64,000 nucleotides of DNA. It comes from Pseudolysinimonas_A sp049651805. GTDB taxonomy: Bacteria > Actinomycetota > Actinomycetes > Actinomycetales > Microbacteriaceae. A program made the position numbers and the translations under genes. This document shows positions 16,636-25,346 of this stretch, one piece after another (the first letter of the stretch is position 1; each line of letters opens with the position of its first letter). The stretch is taken from positions 6,476 through 70,475 of the forward strand of contig NZ_JBASCU010000022.1 of the NCBI RefSeq assembly GCF_049651805.1, in the 5' to 3' direction. The notes under the pieces were generated by a model that was not told the DNA's origin, made no database searches, and was given only the letters and a program-made list of their open reading frames with translations.

Positions 16636-17577
16636 TTACTGGAAGTCGGCCGCGTTCTCGATCGTCACCATTTCGGTACCGGTGTCGATGAGGTCGGGGA
16701 TGTCCACTCCGCTTGCGGCGTCGAACGCCGCCTTCACGCCGAGTTCACCCATCTTTGCCGGGAACTGCGCGACGGATGCCGTCTGGTCACCCGCGAGAAT
16801 CGCAGCGACCTCGTCGGGCGACGCGTCGAATCCGACGGTGATCAGACCCGAGAGACCGGCCGACTTGACCGCCTCCAGCGCGCCGAGCAGCGGGGGTCCG
16901 CAGGCCGCGTAGATGGCCGTCAGGCCCGGGTTGGCCGTGATGATGTCCTGACCGGCGTCGAGACCCTTGGTCTGGTCGCAGTCGGTCGGAACCGTGGCCA
17001 CGACCTCGGCAGCGTCACCGAGCGTGTCGAGCATGCCATCGACGCGGGCGTCGAGCGACGGGTTGCCCAAGACGCCTTGGAGGATGGCGATGGTGGCGCC
17101 CTCCGGCAGGTTCTCGGAAAGCCAGGTGCCGGCGAGCTGACCACCGACGTAGTTGTCGGTCGTGACCACCGCGGTCTTGCCGTCCCAGTCCGGAATGTCG
17201 TTGTCGATGAGGATGACCTCGATCCCGGCGTCGACGGCCTTCTGCAGCTCGTCGGCGAGCGCGGGGCTCGTCGGCGTGATCGCGATCGCGTCGACACCCT
17301 GAGTGACGAACGACTGGATCGCGGCGATCATGCCCTCGTCGTCGGTTCCGCTCTCGCCCTGGGCGAAGATGACCTCCGCGCCGGGTTCGGCTTCGTCCCA
17401 CGCCTTCGCGGCATCGGCCATGATGTCGAAGAAGTCGACCGGGAACTTGGTGGCGAACCCGATGAGGATCACATCGTCTTCACCTTCGGTGGCGGGCGTG
17501 TTACACGCTGTCAGCGACAGCGCAACGGCTGCTGCAGCGACAGCTGCGGCAACGCGCAAATAACGCATCTTCTTCAT
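16636..17577 (-). CDS. RbsB-type sugar-binding lipoprotein (probable L-fucose)
   Basis: This 313-residue PBP type I lipoprotein has its lipidated Cys at 25 (LTAC). The mature part shows ILIGFATKFPVDFF, TDDEGMIAAIQSF, ITPTSPALADELQKA and LIDNDIPDWDGK, the ribose/galactose-binding layout. The ATG has a clear AAAGGA site. In the operon order permease - ATPase - binding protein it completes the importer, and its linkage to fuconate enzymes makes L-fucose or a related 6-deoxy sugar the likely ligand. A stem-loop follows. Confidence 0.88.
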   Translation of the reverse strand: MKKMRYLRVAAAVAAAAVALSLTACNTPATEGEDDVILIGFATKFPVDFFDIMADAAKAWDEAEPGAEVIFAQGESGTDDEGMIAAIQSFVTQGVDAIAITPTSPALADELQKAVDAGIEVILIDNDIPDWDGKTAVVTTDNYVGGQLAGTWLSENLPEGATIAILQGVLGNPSLDARVDGMLDTLGDAAEVVATVPTDCDQTKGLDAGQDIITANPGLTAIYAACGPPLLGALEAVKSAGLSGLITVGFDASPDEVAAILAGDQTASVAQFPAKMGELGVKAAFDAASGVDIPDLIDTGTEMVTIENAADFQ

Positions 17578-17630
17578 CGCATTCCTTTTCTTGGTTGAGG
17601 TGGTTGCCGGGGTTCTGGGGTCGGGCGTCG

Positions 17631-18380
17631 CTAGTCGTCTCCTCCGACGATGAGCGAGACCAGACGAGATCGATTCGCTGGGGTGGGCACTTCTTCACCG
17701 ACCACGCGGCCCCGGCGCATGACGACCGCGCGGTCGGCGAGTTCCATCACGTGATCCATGGCGTGCGAGATGACGATCACCGCGCACCCTTCGTCACGGA
17801 GTCTGAGGATGAGGTCGAGCACCTGGCGCGACTCCCGAAGGCCGAGCGCGGCCGTCGGCTCGTCGAGGATGACGACGCGCGACGCGAAGGCCGCTGTCCG
17901 TGCCACGGCGATCGCCTGCCGCTGACCACCCGACATCATGCCGACTTGCGCCGAGCGGTGCGGAAGGTTGATCTTCAGCCGCCCGACCAGTTCCGACGAG
18001 TGCGCCACCATCTGCTTCTGCCGCATCCAGCGCAGCCCGCGGGGCAACCAGGTCGGCACCGCCTCTTCGCGGCCGACGAAGAAGTTGGCCGTCGTGTCGA
18101 AGTTGTCGAAGAGGGCGAGGTCCTGATAGACCGTCTCGATGCCGGCGGCGCGGGCGGTCGCCGGACTCGTCATGGTGAGCGGCTCGCCGTTCAGCTCGAT
18201 GCTGCCGGTGTCGAGCCGGTGCACGCCGCTGATGCACTTGATGAGGGTCGACTTGCCGGCCCCGTTGTCGCCGAGCAGGGCGAGGATCTCGCCGGCGTTC
18301 ACCTGCAGCGACACGTCGTCGAGGGCGAGCACGGCGCCGAAGCGCTTCGTCGCGTTCGTGATGGCGAGGGTCGGGGTCAT
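17631..18380 (-). CDS. Sugar ABC transporter ATP-binding protein (single NBD)
   Basis: The protein has 249 residues with Walker A GDNGAGKST at 37-45, signature MSGGQRQ, Walker B VVILDEPTAALG and the switch SHAMDH. As in the cluster at 2 kb it has only one nucleotide-binding domain, unlike RbsA. The ATG at 18380 overlaps the permease stop by four bases; longer readings of the frame run through the permease gene and are not real. It drives the importer of the fucose operon. Confidence 0.9.
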   Translation of the reverse strand: MTPTLAITNATKRFGAVLALDDVSLQVNAGEILALLGDNGAGKSTLIKCISGVHRLDTGSIELNGEPLTMTSPATARAAGIETVYQDLALFDNFDTTANFFVGREEAVPTWLPRGLRWMRQKQMVAHSSELVGRLKINLPHRSAQVGMMSGGQRQAIAVARTAAFASRVVILDEPTAALGLRESRQVLDLILRLRDEGCAVIVISHAMDHVMELADRAVVMRRGRVVGEEVPTPANRSRLVSLIVGGDD

Positions 18381-19447
18381 GCCGCGGCCGCCTTGAGCAC
18401 TCGGAACCGCGCCTCGAGGCGAGTGCGGATGACATCGGATTCGACGGCGAGCACGATGACGACGCCGATCACGATGAGCTGTAGGAAGGCTTCGACGTTC
18501 AGCAGGTTCATGCCGTTGCGGATGACGCCGATCATGAGGGCACCGATGAGCGCGTTGCCGACGTTGCCCCGGCCGCCGAGGAAGCTGGCGCCGCCGATGA
18601 CGACCGCGGCGATCGCGTCGAGTTCGGCGAGCTGACCGAAGGTCGGCGAACCGGCGTTCAGTCGTCCTGCGGTGACGATGGCCGCGACGCCGGCGAGCAG
18701 GCCGCTCATGATGTACACCGACACGATCACGCCGTTGCGGGGTACGCCGAGCCGGCGCGCGCCTTCGGGGCTGCCGCCGACGGCGTAGATCCAGCGGCCC
18801 CACACCAGGTTGCGCAGCATGAGGGTGACGACGATCGCGACGCCCGCGACGAGGAAAGCCGCGTTGGGGAACCAGGATGCCAGCCAGGCCGCCGAGCCGC
18901 CGCCCATCGTCGTGACGATCTCGGGCATTCCCGAGACCGGCTGACCGCCGGCGAGACCGAGGGCGAGACCGCGCGCGATGCTCAGGGTGGCGAGGGTGAT
19001 GATGAAGGGATGCGGCAGACGGCCGTACACGTAGCCGAAGCCGTTGACCGCGCCGACCATCGCACCGGCGAACAGCATGGCGAGGATCGTGGCGAAGCCG
19101 GAGTTCGTCTCGGCGTAGACCAGCGCCCCCACGACTGCCGAGAGGGCGAGCGTCGACCCGACCGACAGGTCGATGCCGCGGGTGAGGATGACGAGCAACT
19201 GTCCCATGGCGAGGATCGCGATCGCGGCGCTCTGCGTGAGCACGTTGCCCAGGTTGCCCGGGGTGAAGAACACCGGCGACAGTCCCGCGAGCACCGCGAT
19301 CATGATCACGAGGATCAGGAAGGGGCCCAGGCGCAGCATCCACAGCAGTGCGCCCACCAACCGGGCGCGTGCAGCCTCCGGTGCCGTGTCGGCGACCGGC
19401 GGCCGAGCATCCTCGGTCGGTGTGAGAGTGGGGCGGGGGTCAGACAC
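18377..19447 (-). CDS. Sugar ABC transporter permease (RbsC-like)
   Basis: This 356-residue BPD_transp_2 permease has about nine helices after a 40-residue cytoplasmic Pro/Ala-rich leader. LTRGIDLSVGS and GGSPEGARRLGV are family motifs, as is GGASFLGGRGNVGNALIG. I chose the GTG at 19447, ten bases after an AAGGAGG site. It is the first gene of the fucose operon and diverges from the GntR regulator gene; the 190 bp between them hold the operator. Confidence 0.9.
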   Translation of the reverse strand: MSDPRPTLTPTEDARPPVADTAPEAARARLVGALLWMLRLGPFLILVIMIAVLAGLSPVFFTPGNLGNVLTQSAAIAILAMGQLLVILTRGIDLSVGSTLALSAVVGALVYAETNSGFATILAMLFAGAMVGAVNGFGYVYGRLPHPFIITLATLSIARGLALGLAGGQPVSGMPEIVTTMGGGSAAWLASWFPNAAFLVAGVAIVVTLMLRNLVWGRWIYAVGGSPEGARRLGVPRNGVIVSVYIMSGLLAGVAAIVTAGRLNAGSPTFGQLAELDAIAAVVIGGASFLGGRGNVGNALIGALMIGVIRNGMNLLNVEAFLQLIVIGVVIVLAVESDVIRTRLEARFRVLKAAAA

Positions 19448-19594
19448 TCGAAACAGCCTCCTTGCTGAATGGGGCGACTCTAACCACAAAATCATCTGAT
19501 GTCTAGCGCCGTGGCGCCTCAGTTTCCTGTCGCCTTGCCGGGTTTCCTCGGTAAAGGTCAGATTTATCGACCTGTACTCGTCCGACGAGTCGGC

Positions 19595-19607
19595 CAGATT
19601 TCATCTG
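19595..19607. promoter_or_regulatory. Probable GntR operator CAGATTTCATCTG
   Basis: CAGAT-TTC-ATCTG is a perfect dyad 33 bp upstream of the regulator start, within its promoter. The nine-base string TCATCTGAT also occurs at 19492-19500 near the divergent permease gene, and a related GTCAGATTTATC lies at 19558. FadR-type regulators bind short palindromes, so this is the best candidate for shared control of the divergent pair. Confidence 0.55.
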
Positions 19608-19627
19608 ATCTATCGGCGGAACGTGCC

Positions 19628-19633
19628 TATCAT
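19628..19633 (+). promoter_or_regulatory. -10 box TATCAT, leaderless start of the GntR gene
   Basis: TATCAT is followed by six bases and GTG at 19640. No ribosome-binding site precedes this start, and the upstream open frame crosses the operator, so the GTG is preferred. Confidence 0.55.
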
Positions 19634-19639
19634 GGCGAC

Positions 19640-20398
19640 GTGACCCGTGCCGATACCCCCGCCACCGACGGCGCCCTGCCGAGCGGCCTCTCTCAGACCG
19701 ACGTCGTGGTGCAGAGCATCAAAGCGATGATCACGCGGGGTGACCTGAGCGCCGGATCGCGCCTGCCCGTCGAGAAGGATCTGGCCGAAGTCCTGGGAGT
19801 CTCGCGCGGCTCGCTCCGGGAAGGGGTGCGCGCTCTGTGCATCATGGGCGTGCTCGAGACCCGGCAGGGCGACGGCACCTACGTGACCTCGCTCGACTCG
19901 ACGCTGCTGCTGGCGCCGATGGCGTTCATGGTCGATCTGCAGGGGCCCGAGCACCGGCACGACCTGCACGCCGTGCGGCGGGTGCTCGAGTCGGAGGCGG
20001 CCGCTCGCGCCGCGCTCCGGATCACCGACGACGACCTCGGTGCGGCTCGTGCGACGCTCGACGGCGTGCGCGCCGTCGTGTTCGCGGGACCGGTCACCGA
20101 CCACGAGGCGGTCATGAACGCCGACCTGACCTTCCACCGCATCATCGCCAAGGCGGCCGACAACGGCGCCCTCGCCGCGCTGATCGACGCGCTCGCCGAC
20201 CGCACCGCCCTCGCCCGACGAACGATCGGCGTTCAGCACGAGGAGCAGGTGCGCACCGCGTTCCACGACCACGAGAGCATCCTCGCGGCCATCACCGCGC
20301 GCGAGCCCGATCGTGCGCGGCTACTGATGAGCCATCATCTGCTGGCGATCGAGGACTTCGTCCACGACGACGACTCGTTGACGACGTCGGCGCCCTAG
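19640..20398 (+). CDS. GntR-family (FadR/FCD type) transcriptional regulator
   Basis: This is a 252-residue regulator from the GTG. A winged HTH occupies about residues 15-80 (DVVVQSIKAMITRGDL, SRLPVEKDLAEVLGVSRG, LETRQGDGTYV). The C-terminal FCD domain has the expected metal-binding pattern, with Asp in LTFHRII and His in HHLLAIEDF. FCD proteins sense sugar acids or carboxylates, so a fucose-pathway acid is a likely inducer. It is divergent from the importer operon and upstream of the aldo/keto reductase gene, whose start is 27 bp after its stop. Confidence 0.85.
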   Translation: MTRADTPATDGALPSGLSQTDVVVQSIKAMITRGDLSAGSRLPVEKDLAEVLGVSRGSLREGVRALCIMGVLETRQGDGTYVTSLDSTLLLAPMAFMVDLQGPEHRHDLHAVRRVLESEAAARAALRITDDDLGAARATLDGVRAVVFAGPVTDHEAVMNADLTFHRIIAKAADNGALAALIDALADRTALARRTIGVQHEEQVRTAFHDHESILAAITAREPDRARLLMSHHLLAIEDFVHDDDSLTTSAP

Positions 20399-20424
20399 TC
20401 GACGAACTTATGGAGGAGAACCCG

Positions 20425-21390
20425 ATGTCCGCAATGGACCTACTGCAACCGCGACCGCTCGGGCGCACGTCGCTCTCGGTGACCGGTGTCGGCGTCGGCG
20501 CCAGCCCCCTGGGGGGCGGCGGCGGGATGACCCGCATCTACGGGCACGACACGACCTACGACGACGGGGTCGCCACGGCGCGGCGGGCGCTCGACAGCCC
20601 GCTCAGCTTCCTCGACACGTCGAACGCCTATGGCGACAGCGAGCGCCGCATCGGCGCCGCGATCGCGGCCCGCGGGGGACTTCCCGCCGGCTACGTGCTC
20701 GCCACCAAGGTCGATGCCGATCCCGAGACCCGTGCCTACGATGGTGCGCGAGTACGCCGGTCGTTCGAGACCAGCCTCGAACGGCTCGGGGTCTCACGCA
20801 TCCAGTTGCTCCACCTGCACGACCCCGAGTTCGATGTCTCGTTCGAGGATTCGATGGCCCCGGGAGGGGCTGTCGAGGAACTCCGCCGCCTGCGCGACGA
20901 GGGTTTTGTCGACTTTCTCGGCATCGCGACGGGCAACCTGACCACGACCGCGCGATACCTCGAAACGGGGGTGTTCGATGTCGTGCTGACACACAACCGC
21001 TACACCCTCGTCGACCGGTCCGCGGAACGGGTGATCGCGCGAGCGGCCGAACTCGGAATCGGCGTCATCAACGCCGCACCATTCGGGGGCGGCGTGCTCG
21101 CGCGGCGGCCCGGGCCGGGCATCGGCTACTCCTACGGGTCTGGCTCGGACGCGCAGCTGCAGGCGGTGCACCGGATGTGGGATGTCGCGGAGGCCGCCGG
21201 TGTCCCCCTCGCCGCCGCAGCCCTCGCCTTCGCTGCCGCCCGCCCCGAGATCGACAGCGTGCTCGTGGGCTGTTCTCGGCCCGACCGGATCGACGAGCTC
21301 GTGCGACTCGCGCAGACGCCTCTCCCCGACGGACTGCTCGCGGAGCTGGATGCGCTGTGTCCGCCACGCGAGGACTGGCTCGAGCCTTGA
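20425..21390 (+). CDS. Aldo/keto reductase, probable L-fucose dehydrogenase
   Basis: This 321-residue AKR barrel has the catalytic tetrad Asp64, Tyr69 (FLDTSNAYG), Lys95 (TKVD) and a His at 130 or 132 (LLHLHDPE). Members near fuconolactonase and fuconate dehydratase genes oxidise L-fucose or L-galactose at C1 with NAD(P). The ATG has a GGAGGAG site seven bases upstream. It follows the GntR gene on the same strand and ends convergently, 15 bp from the L-fuconate dehydratase stop, so it supplies the first step of the route. Confidence 0.83.
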   Translation: MSAMDLLQPRPLGRTSLSVTGVGVGASPLGGGGGMTRIYGHDTTYDDGVATARRALDSPLSFLDTSNAYGDSERRIGAAIAARGGLPAGYVLATKVDADPETRAYDGARVRRSFETSLERLGVSRIQLLHLHDPEFDVSFEDSMAPGGAVEELRRLRDEGFVDFLGIATGNLTTTARYLETGVFDVVLTHNRYTLVDRSAERVIARAAELGIGVINAAPFGGGVLARRPGPGIGYSYGSGSDAQLQAVHRMWDVAEAAGVPLAAAALAFAAARPEIDSVLVGCSRPDRIDELVRLAQTPLPDGLLAELDALCPPREDWLEP

Positions 21391-21405
21391 CCTTGCTGTA
21401 GTGCC

Positions 21406-22731
21406 CTAGCCTGCGAGCTTTCGCACGTCGCTCCCCGCGCCGGCCCAGTAGTCGCCGTCGGGAAACCGGAACCGCTCGATGGACGCGGGATGCATCTCGG
21501 CACTGTAGCCGGGCGCCGTCGGCAACCGGTAGGCGCCGTCTTCGACGATGCACGGATCGACGAAGTGCTCGTGCAGGTGGTCGACGTACTCGGTGACCCG
21601 GTTCTCGAGCGTTCCCGAGACGGCGACGTAGTCGAACACCGACAGGTGTTGCACCAACTCGCACAGGCCAACGCCCCCGGCATGCGGGCAGACCGGCACA
21701 TCGAACTTCTTGGCCATCAGGTACACGGCGAGAATCTCGTTGACGCTGCCGAGCCGGGCGGAGTCGAGCTGACAGAAGTCCAGGGCTTCGGCCTGGAACA
21801 TCTGCTTGAACAGCACACGGTTCATGCCGTGCTCACCCGAGGCGACGCCGATCGGCGCGACCGCGCGACGGATGGCGGCGTGACCGAGGATGTCGTCGGG
21901 GCTGGTGGGCTCCTCGATCCACAGCGGATTGAACTGCGCGAGGGCTTTCACCCACTCGATCGCCTGGGGAACGTCCCACACCTGGTTGGCGTCGATCATG
22001 AGGGCCGCGTCAGGCCCGATGACCTCGCGGGCGATGGAGAGTCGACGGATGTCTTCGTCGAGATCGGCGCCGACCTTCAGTTTGACGTGGCGGTAGCCGG
22101 CATCCACCGCCTCTTGGCACAGGCGGCGCAACTTGTCGTCGGAGTAGCCGAGCCACCCGGCACTCGTCGTGTAGCAGGGGTATCCGCTCGCGGAGAGCTC
22201 GGCGATGCGCTTCTCGCGCGTCGGCGCGTGCTCGGCCAGGATCGCGATCGCCTCGTCGCGGGTGAGGGCGTCGGAGAGGTAGCGCAGGTCGGCGGCATCC
22301 ACCAGCTGCTCGGGAGTCATCCCGGCGAGCAGACGCCAGAGCGGCAGCCCGGCCGCGCGCGCGGCGAGATCCCACACGGCGTTCATCACCGCGGCGAGCG
22401 CGAGGTGGATGACGCCCTTGTCGGGGCCGAGCCAGCGCAGTTGCGAGTCGCTCTGCAGGTCGCGGTAGGTGGCACCGAGGTCGCCGATCACCTCGGCGAC
22501 GTCGCGTCCGATGAGGGGAAGTGCCCGCTGCCGGGCGGCTTCGACGCAGAGATCGTTGCCACGACCGATCGTGAAGGTGAATCCGAAGCCCGAGAGCGCG
22601 GGGTCGTCGGTGACGATGTGCACGTAGGCGGCGGAGTAGTCGCCGTCCTTATTCATTGCATCCGACCCATCCATGCTCAGTGAGGTGGGAAACCGGATGT
22701 CGGTGACGGTGACCGACGTGATCGTGGTCAT
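21406..22731 (-). CDS. fucD: L-fuconate dehydratase
   Basis: This 441-residue enolase-superfamily enzyme removes water from L-fuconate to give 2-keto-3-deoxy-L-fuconate. The string YPCYTTSAGWLGY at 184-196 is characteristic of L-fuconate dehydratases. The active site is complete: Lys217 and Lys219 (KLK), metal ligands Asp248, Glu274 and Glu300, and the general-base His350 (CPHAGG). The length matches the family. It is transcribed leftward from a region with three AAACAT-N3-ATGTTT operators that it shares with the divergent sugar-acid operon. Confidence 0.92.
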   Translation of the reverse strand: MTTITSVTVTDIRFPTSLSMDGSDAMNKDGDYSAAYVHIVTDDPALSGFGFTFTIGRGNDLCVEAARQRALPLIGRDVAEVIGDLGATYRDLQSDSQLRWLGPDKGVIHLALAAVMNAVWDLAARAAGLPLWRLLAGMTPEQLVDAADLRYLSDALTRDEAIAILAEHAPTREKRIAELSASGYPCYTTSAGWLGYSDDKLRRLCQEAVDAGYRHVKLKVGADLDEDIRRLSIAREVIGPDAALMIDANQVWDVPQAIEWVKALAQFNPLWIEEPTSPDDILGHAAIRRAVAPIGVASGEHGMNRVLFKQMFQAEALDFCQLDSARLGSVNEILAVYLMAKKFDVPVCPHAGGVGLCELVQHLSVFDYVAVSGTLENRVTEYVDHLHEHFVDPCIVEDGAYRLPTAPGYSAEMHPASIERFRFPDGDYWAGAGSDVRKLAG

Positions 22732-22811
22732 GGCGGTGAGCGCTCCTGTTCTGCCACGCCTCCGGAAGGTCTCCCAGCATGCGCCCGCGGCCGGGATGAG
22801 ACGCGATGGTC

Positions 22812-22928
22812 AAACATTAGATGTTTCCGCCTCTTTCCGCCAGTTCTGACCTCAGATGACAGTAAGATCGCTCGAAACATCTAGTGTTTACGGCTCGGCG
22901 AACGATCGGAGCGAAACATATTATGTTT
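22812..22928. promoter_or_regulatory. Three AAACAT-N3-ATGTTT operators between fucD and the divergent operon
   Basis: O1 at 22812-22826 (AAACATTAGATGTTT) and O3 at 22914-22928 (AAACATATTATGTTT) are perfect 6-3-6 palindromes. O2 at 22875-22889 (AAACATCTAGTGTTT) has one mismatch. O3 contains a TATTAT -10-like box and ends five bases before the ribosome site of the alcohol dehydrogenase gene, so occupancy would block initiation. The motif differs from the dyad at the GntR gene, implying another regulator encoded outside the window. Confidence 0.75.
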
Positions 22929-22945
22929 GGCGCGAGGAGGCTCCA

Positions 22946-23968
22946 ATGTTGACAGCCCGCTATGTGGGAGACCGCACCATCGAGACCGCCGAACTGACGG
23001 CTGCGACCCCGCCCGCCGGCCACGTGCAGGTGCGGGTCGCGTACAACGGCCTGTGTGGAACCGATCTGCACATCCTGCACGGCTCAATGGATGGCCGCGT
23101 CACCCGCCCGTTGATCTTCGGCCACGAGGCGAGCGGCGAGGTCGCCGCCGTCGGCGACGGGGTGACCGGATGGGCGGTCGGCGACCCGGTCGTCGTCATG
23201 CCCCTGGACTGGGACGGCACCTGCCCGGCCTGCCTCGCCGGCCATCAGCACATCTGCCAGAACCTGACGTTCATCGGCATCGACTCCCCCGGTGCCCTGC
23301 AAGAGCTGTGGAACGTGCCCGCCCGAACCCTCGTGCGACTACCCGCCGGCCTGCGGCTCGACCACGCCGCCCTGGTGGAGCCGGTCGCCGTCGCGGTGCA
23401 CGACGTGCGGCGCGGCGAGGTCACCACCGGTGACAAGGTCGTCGTGATCGGGGGCGGGCCGATCGGGGTGCTCATCGCCACGGTCGCCCGGGATGCCGGC
23501 GCCGATGTCGTCGTCATCGAACTCGACGCAGGCAGGCGCGGCCAGATCGCCGATCTCGGCTTCACGACCCTCGACCCGGCCGCCGCCGACCAGGTCGCCT
23601 GGGTCGAGGAGTGGACCGGCGGGGCCGGCGCGGATGTCGTCTTCGAGGTCTCGGGCGCCGCCGCCGCGGTGCTGGGTGCCACGGCGCTCGCCAAAGTGCG
23701 CGGCACGATCGTCGTCGTCGCCATCCACCCCACGCCGCGACCCATCGACCTGCAACGGATGTTCTGGCGCGAGCTGCGACTGCTCGGCGCGCGGGTCTAC
23801 GAGGCGACCGACTTCGAGGCGGCCGTCGACCTGCTGGCGCGGGGCGTCATCCCGGCCGAGCTGCTGATCACGAAGATCGTGCCGCTGAGCGGTACCGCCG
23901 GGGCGTTCGCCGATCTCGAAGCGGGTCGGGCGATGAAGATCCTCGTCGACGTACGGGACCACTCGTGA
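22946..23968 (+). CDS. Zinc-dependent alcohol dehydrogenase (MDR family)
   Basis: This 340-residue medium-chain dehydrogenase has catalytic-zinc Cys37 (GLCGTD), GHE at 59-61, and the Rossmann motif VIGGGPIGVL. The structural-zinc loop has only three of the four usual cysteines (CPACLAGHQHIC). The ATG follows GAGGAGG. Sequence and neighbours point to oxidation of a polyol or sugar acid that enters the KduD/aldolase/kinase route; the exact substrate is unknown. It overlaps kduD by four bases and heads an operon controlled by the palindromes just upstream. Confidence 0.85.
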   Translation: MLTARYVGDRTIETAELTAATPPAGHVQVRVAYNGLCGTDLHILHGSMDGRVTRPLIFGHEASGEVAAVGDGVTGWAVGDPVVVMPLDWDGTCPACLAGHQHICQNLTFIGIDSPGALQELWNVPARTLVRLPAGLRLDHAALVEPVAVAVHDVRRGEVTTGDKVVVIGGGPIGVLIATVARDAGADVVVIELDAGRRGQIADLGFTTLDPAAADQVAWVEEWTGGAGADVVFEVSGAAAAVLGATALAKVRGTIVVVAIHPTPRPIDLQRMFWRELRLLGARVYEATDFEAAVDLLARGVIPAELLITKIVPLSGTAGAFADLEAGRAMKILVDVRDHS

Positions 23969-24720
23969 GCGCGTTCGAACTGCACGGCACTACGGCCCTC
24001 GTCACCGGCAGCCGCCGGGGAATCGGGTTCGCCATGGCCGAAGCCCTCGCCGCCGCGGGCGCCGACATCATCGGGGTGAGCGCCCAGCAGGAGGCGTCGG
24101 GCAGCGCGATCGAGGTCGCCGTACGCGCGCACGGCCGCGAATTCGAAGGCGTCTCGTGCGACTTCGCCGACCGCGACGCCGTGCTCGCTCTCACGCAGAA
24201 ACTCGAGGGTCGGCAGATCGACATCCTCGTCAACAATGCCGGCGCGATCGAACGCGCGCCCGCTGCCGAGCACCCGCTCGAGTGGTGGGACCGGGTGCTC
24301 GCCATCGACCTGTCGAGCCCATTCGTGCTGACGCAAGCCGTCGGCCGCGGGATGCTCGAGCGTGGGCGCGGAAAGGTGATCTTCACCGCCTCGCTGCTGA
24401 GCTTCCAGGGCGGCATCAACGTGCCCGGCTACGCCGCCGCGAAGTCGGGCATCGCCGGACTCACCCGGGCCCTGTCGAACGAGTGGGCCCCGCACGGGGT
24501 CACCGTCAACGCCATCGCGCCCGGCTACATCGCCACCGACAACACCCAGGCTCTGCGCGCCGATCCCGACCGCTCCGCCGCGATCCTCGGTCGCATTCCG
24601 GCCGGGCGATGGGGATCGGGCTCCGACCTCGCGGGCGCGACGGTCTTTCTCGCCGCGCCGGCATCCGACTACGTGTCGGGGGTTGTGCTTCCCGTCGACG
24701 GTGGTTGGCTGGGCAGATGA
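23965..24720 (+). CDS. kduD: KduD-like 2-dehydro-3-deoxy-D-gluconate 5-dehydrogenase
   Basis: This 251-residue SDR has TGSRRGIG at 14-21, NNAG at 90-93, Ser143, Tyr156 and Lys160. The strings ASLLSFQGGINVPGYAAAKS and GRIPAGRWGSGSDL are distinctive for KduD, which interconverts 2,5-diketo-3-deoxygluconate and 2-keto-3-deoxygluconate in hexuronate breakdown. The GTG start overlaps the upstream stop and its own stop overlaps the aldolase ATG. The product can be phosphorylated by the linked kinase and split by the linked aldolase. Confidence 0.88.
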   Translation: MSAFELHGTTALVTGSRRGIGFAMAEALAAAGADIIGVSAQQEASGSAIEVAVRAHGREFEGVSCDFADRDAVLALTQKLEGRQIDILVNNAGAIERAPAAEHPLEWWDRVLAIDLSSPFVLTQAVGRGMLERGRGKVIFTASLLSFQGGINVPGYAAAKSGIAGLTRALSNEWAPHGVTVNAIAPGYIATDNTQALRADPDRSAAILGRIPAGRWGSGSDLAGATVFLAAPASDYVSGVVLPVDGGWLGR

Positions 24721-25346
24721 TCGCCCTGCCCCCGACACTCGCCGGGCATCGGATCGTGCCGGTGCTCGTGATCGACGACGCCGGCTTCGCCGTGGATGCC
24801 GCGGCCGCGCTGGCAGCGGGCGGCATCGGCTGCGTCGAGATCACCCTGCGCACCCCGGCGGCGCTCGTCGCGATCACCGCGGTCGCCGACGCGGGAACGA
24901 CCCTCGTGGGCGTCGGCACCGTCACGACGCCCGACGACGTCGCCCGTGCGGCTGACGCCGGTGCCCGCTTCGTCATCACCCCTGGGGTCGACCGCGACGT
25001 CATCGAGGCGTGCCTCGAGCGCGGCCTCGACGTGCTGCCCGGCGCGGCGACAGCGACCGACGTGATGACGGTGATGCGCACCGGGTTGCGCGCGGTGAAA
25101 CTCTTCCCGGCCGACCTGCTGGGCGGGGTCGACATGGTCGCGGCGCTGGCCGGGCCGTTCCCCGGCGTCGCGTTCGTGCCGAGCGGTGGGGTGTCGCCGC
25201 TCAACCTCGGCGCCTACCTGGGTCACCCCAACGTGCCGGCGGTCAGCGGAAGCTGGATGGCGAGCCGACAGCTACTGGCATCCCGCGATGTCGCGTCGAT
25301 CGAGAGGCTGAGCCGAGAAGCCACCTCGGCGGCGGGTGCCGCGTGA
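24717..25346 (+). CDS. eda: KDPG-type aldolase
   Basis: This 209-residue class I aldolase has Schiff-base Lys128 (VKLFPAD), catalytic Glu41 (CVEITLRT) and the phosphate-binding VPSGGV. It cleaves 2-keto-3-deoxy-6-phosphogluconate (or the galactonate epimer) to pyruvate and glyceraldehyde 3-phosphate. It is coupled by four-base overlaps to kduD and to the sugar kinase gene, which together form a phosphorylating end of a sugar-acid pathway. The family also includes enzymes for the galacto epimer, so the stereochemistry is open. Confidence 0.9.
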   Translation: MIALPPTLAGHRIVPVLVIDDAGFAVDAAAALAAGGIGCVEITLRTPAALVAITAVADAGTTLVGVGTVTTPDDVARAADAGARFVITPGVDRDVIEACLERGLDVLPGAATATDVMTVMRTGLRAVKLFPADLLGGVDMVAALAGPFPGVAFVPSGGVSPLNLGAYLGHPNVPAVSGSWMASRQLLASRDVASIERLSREATSAAGAA

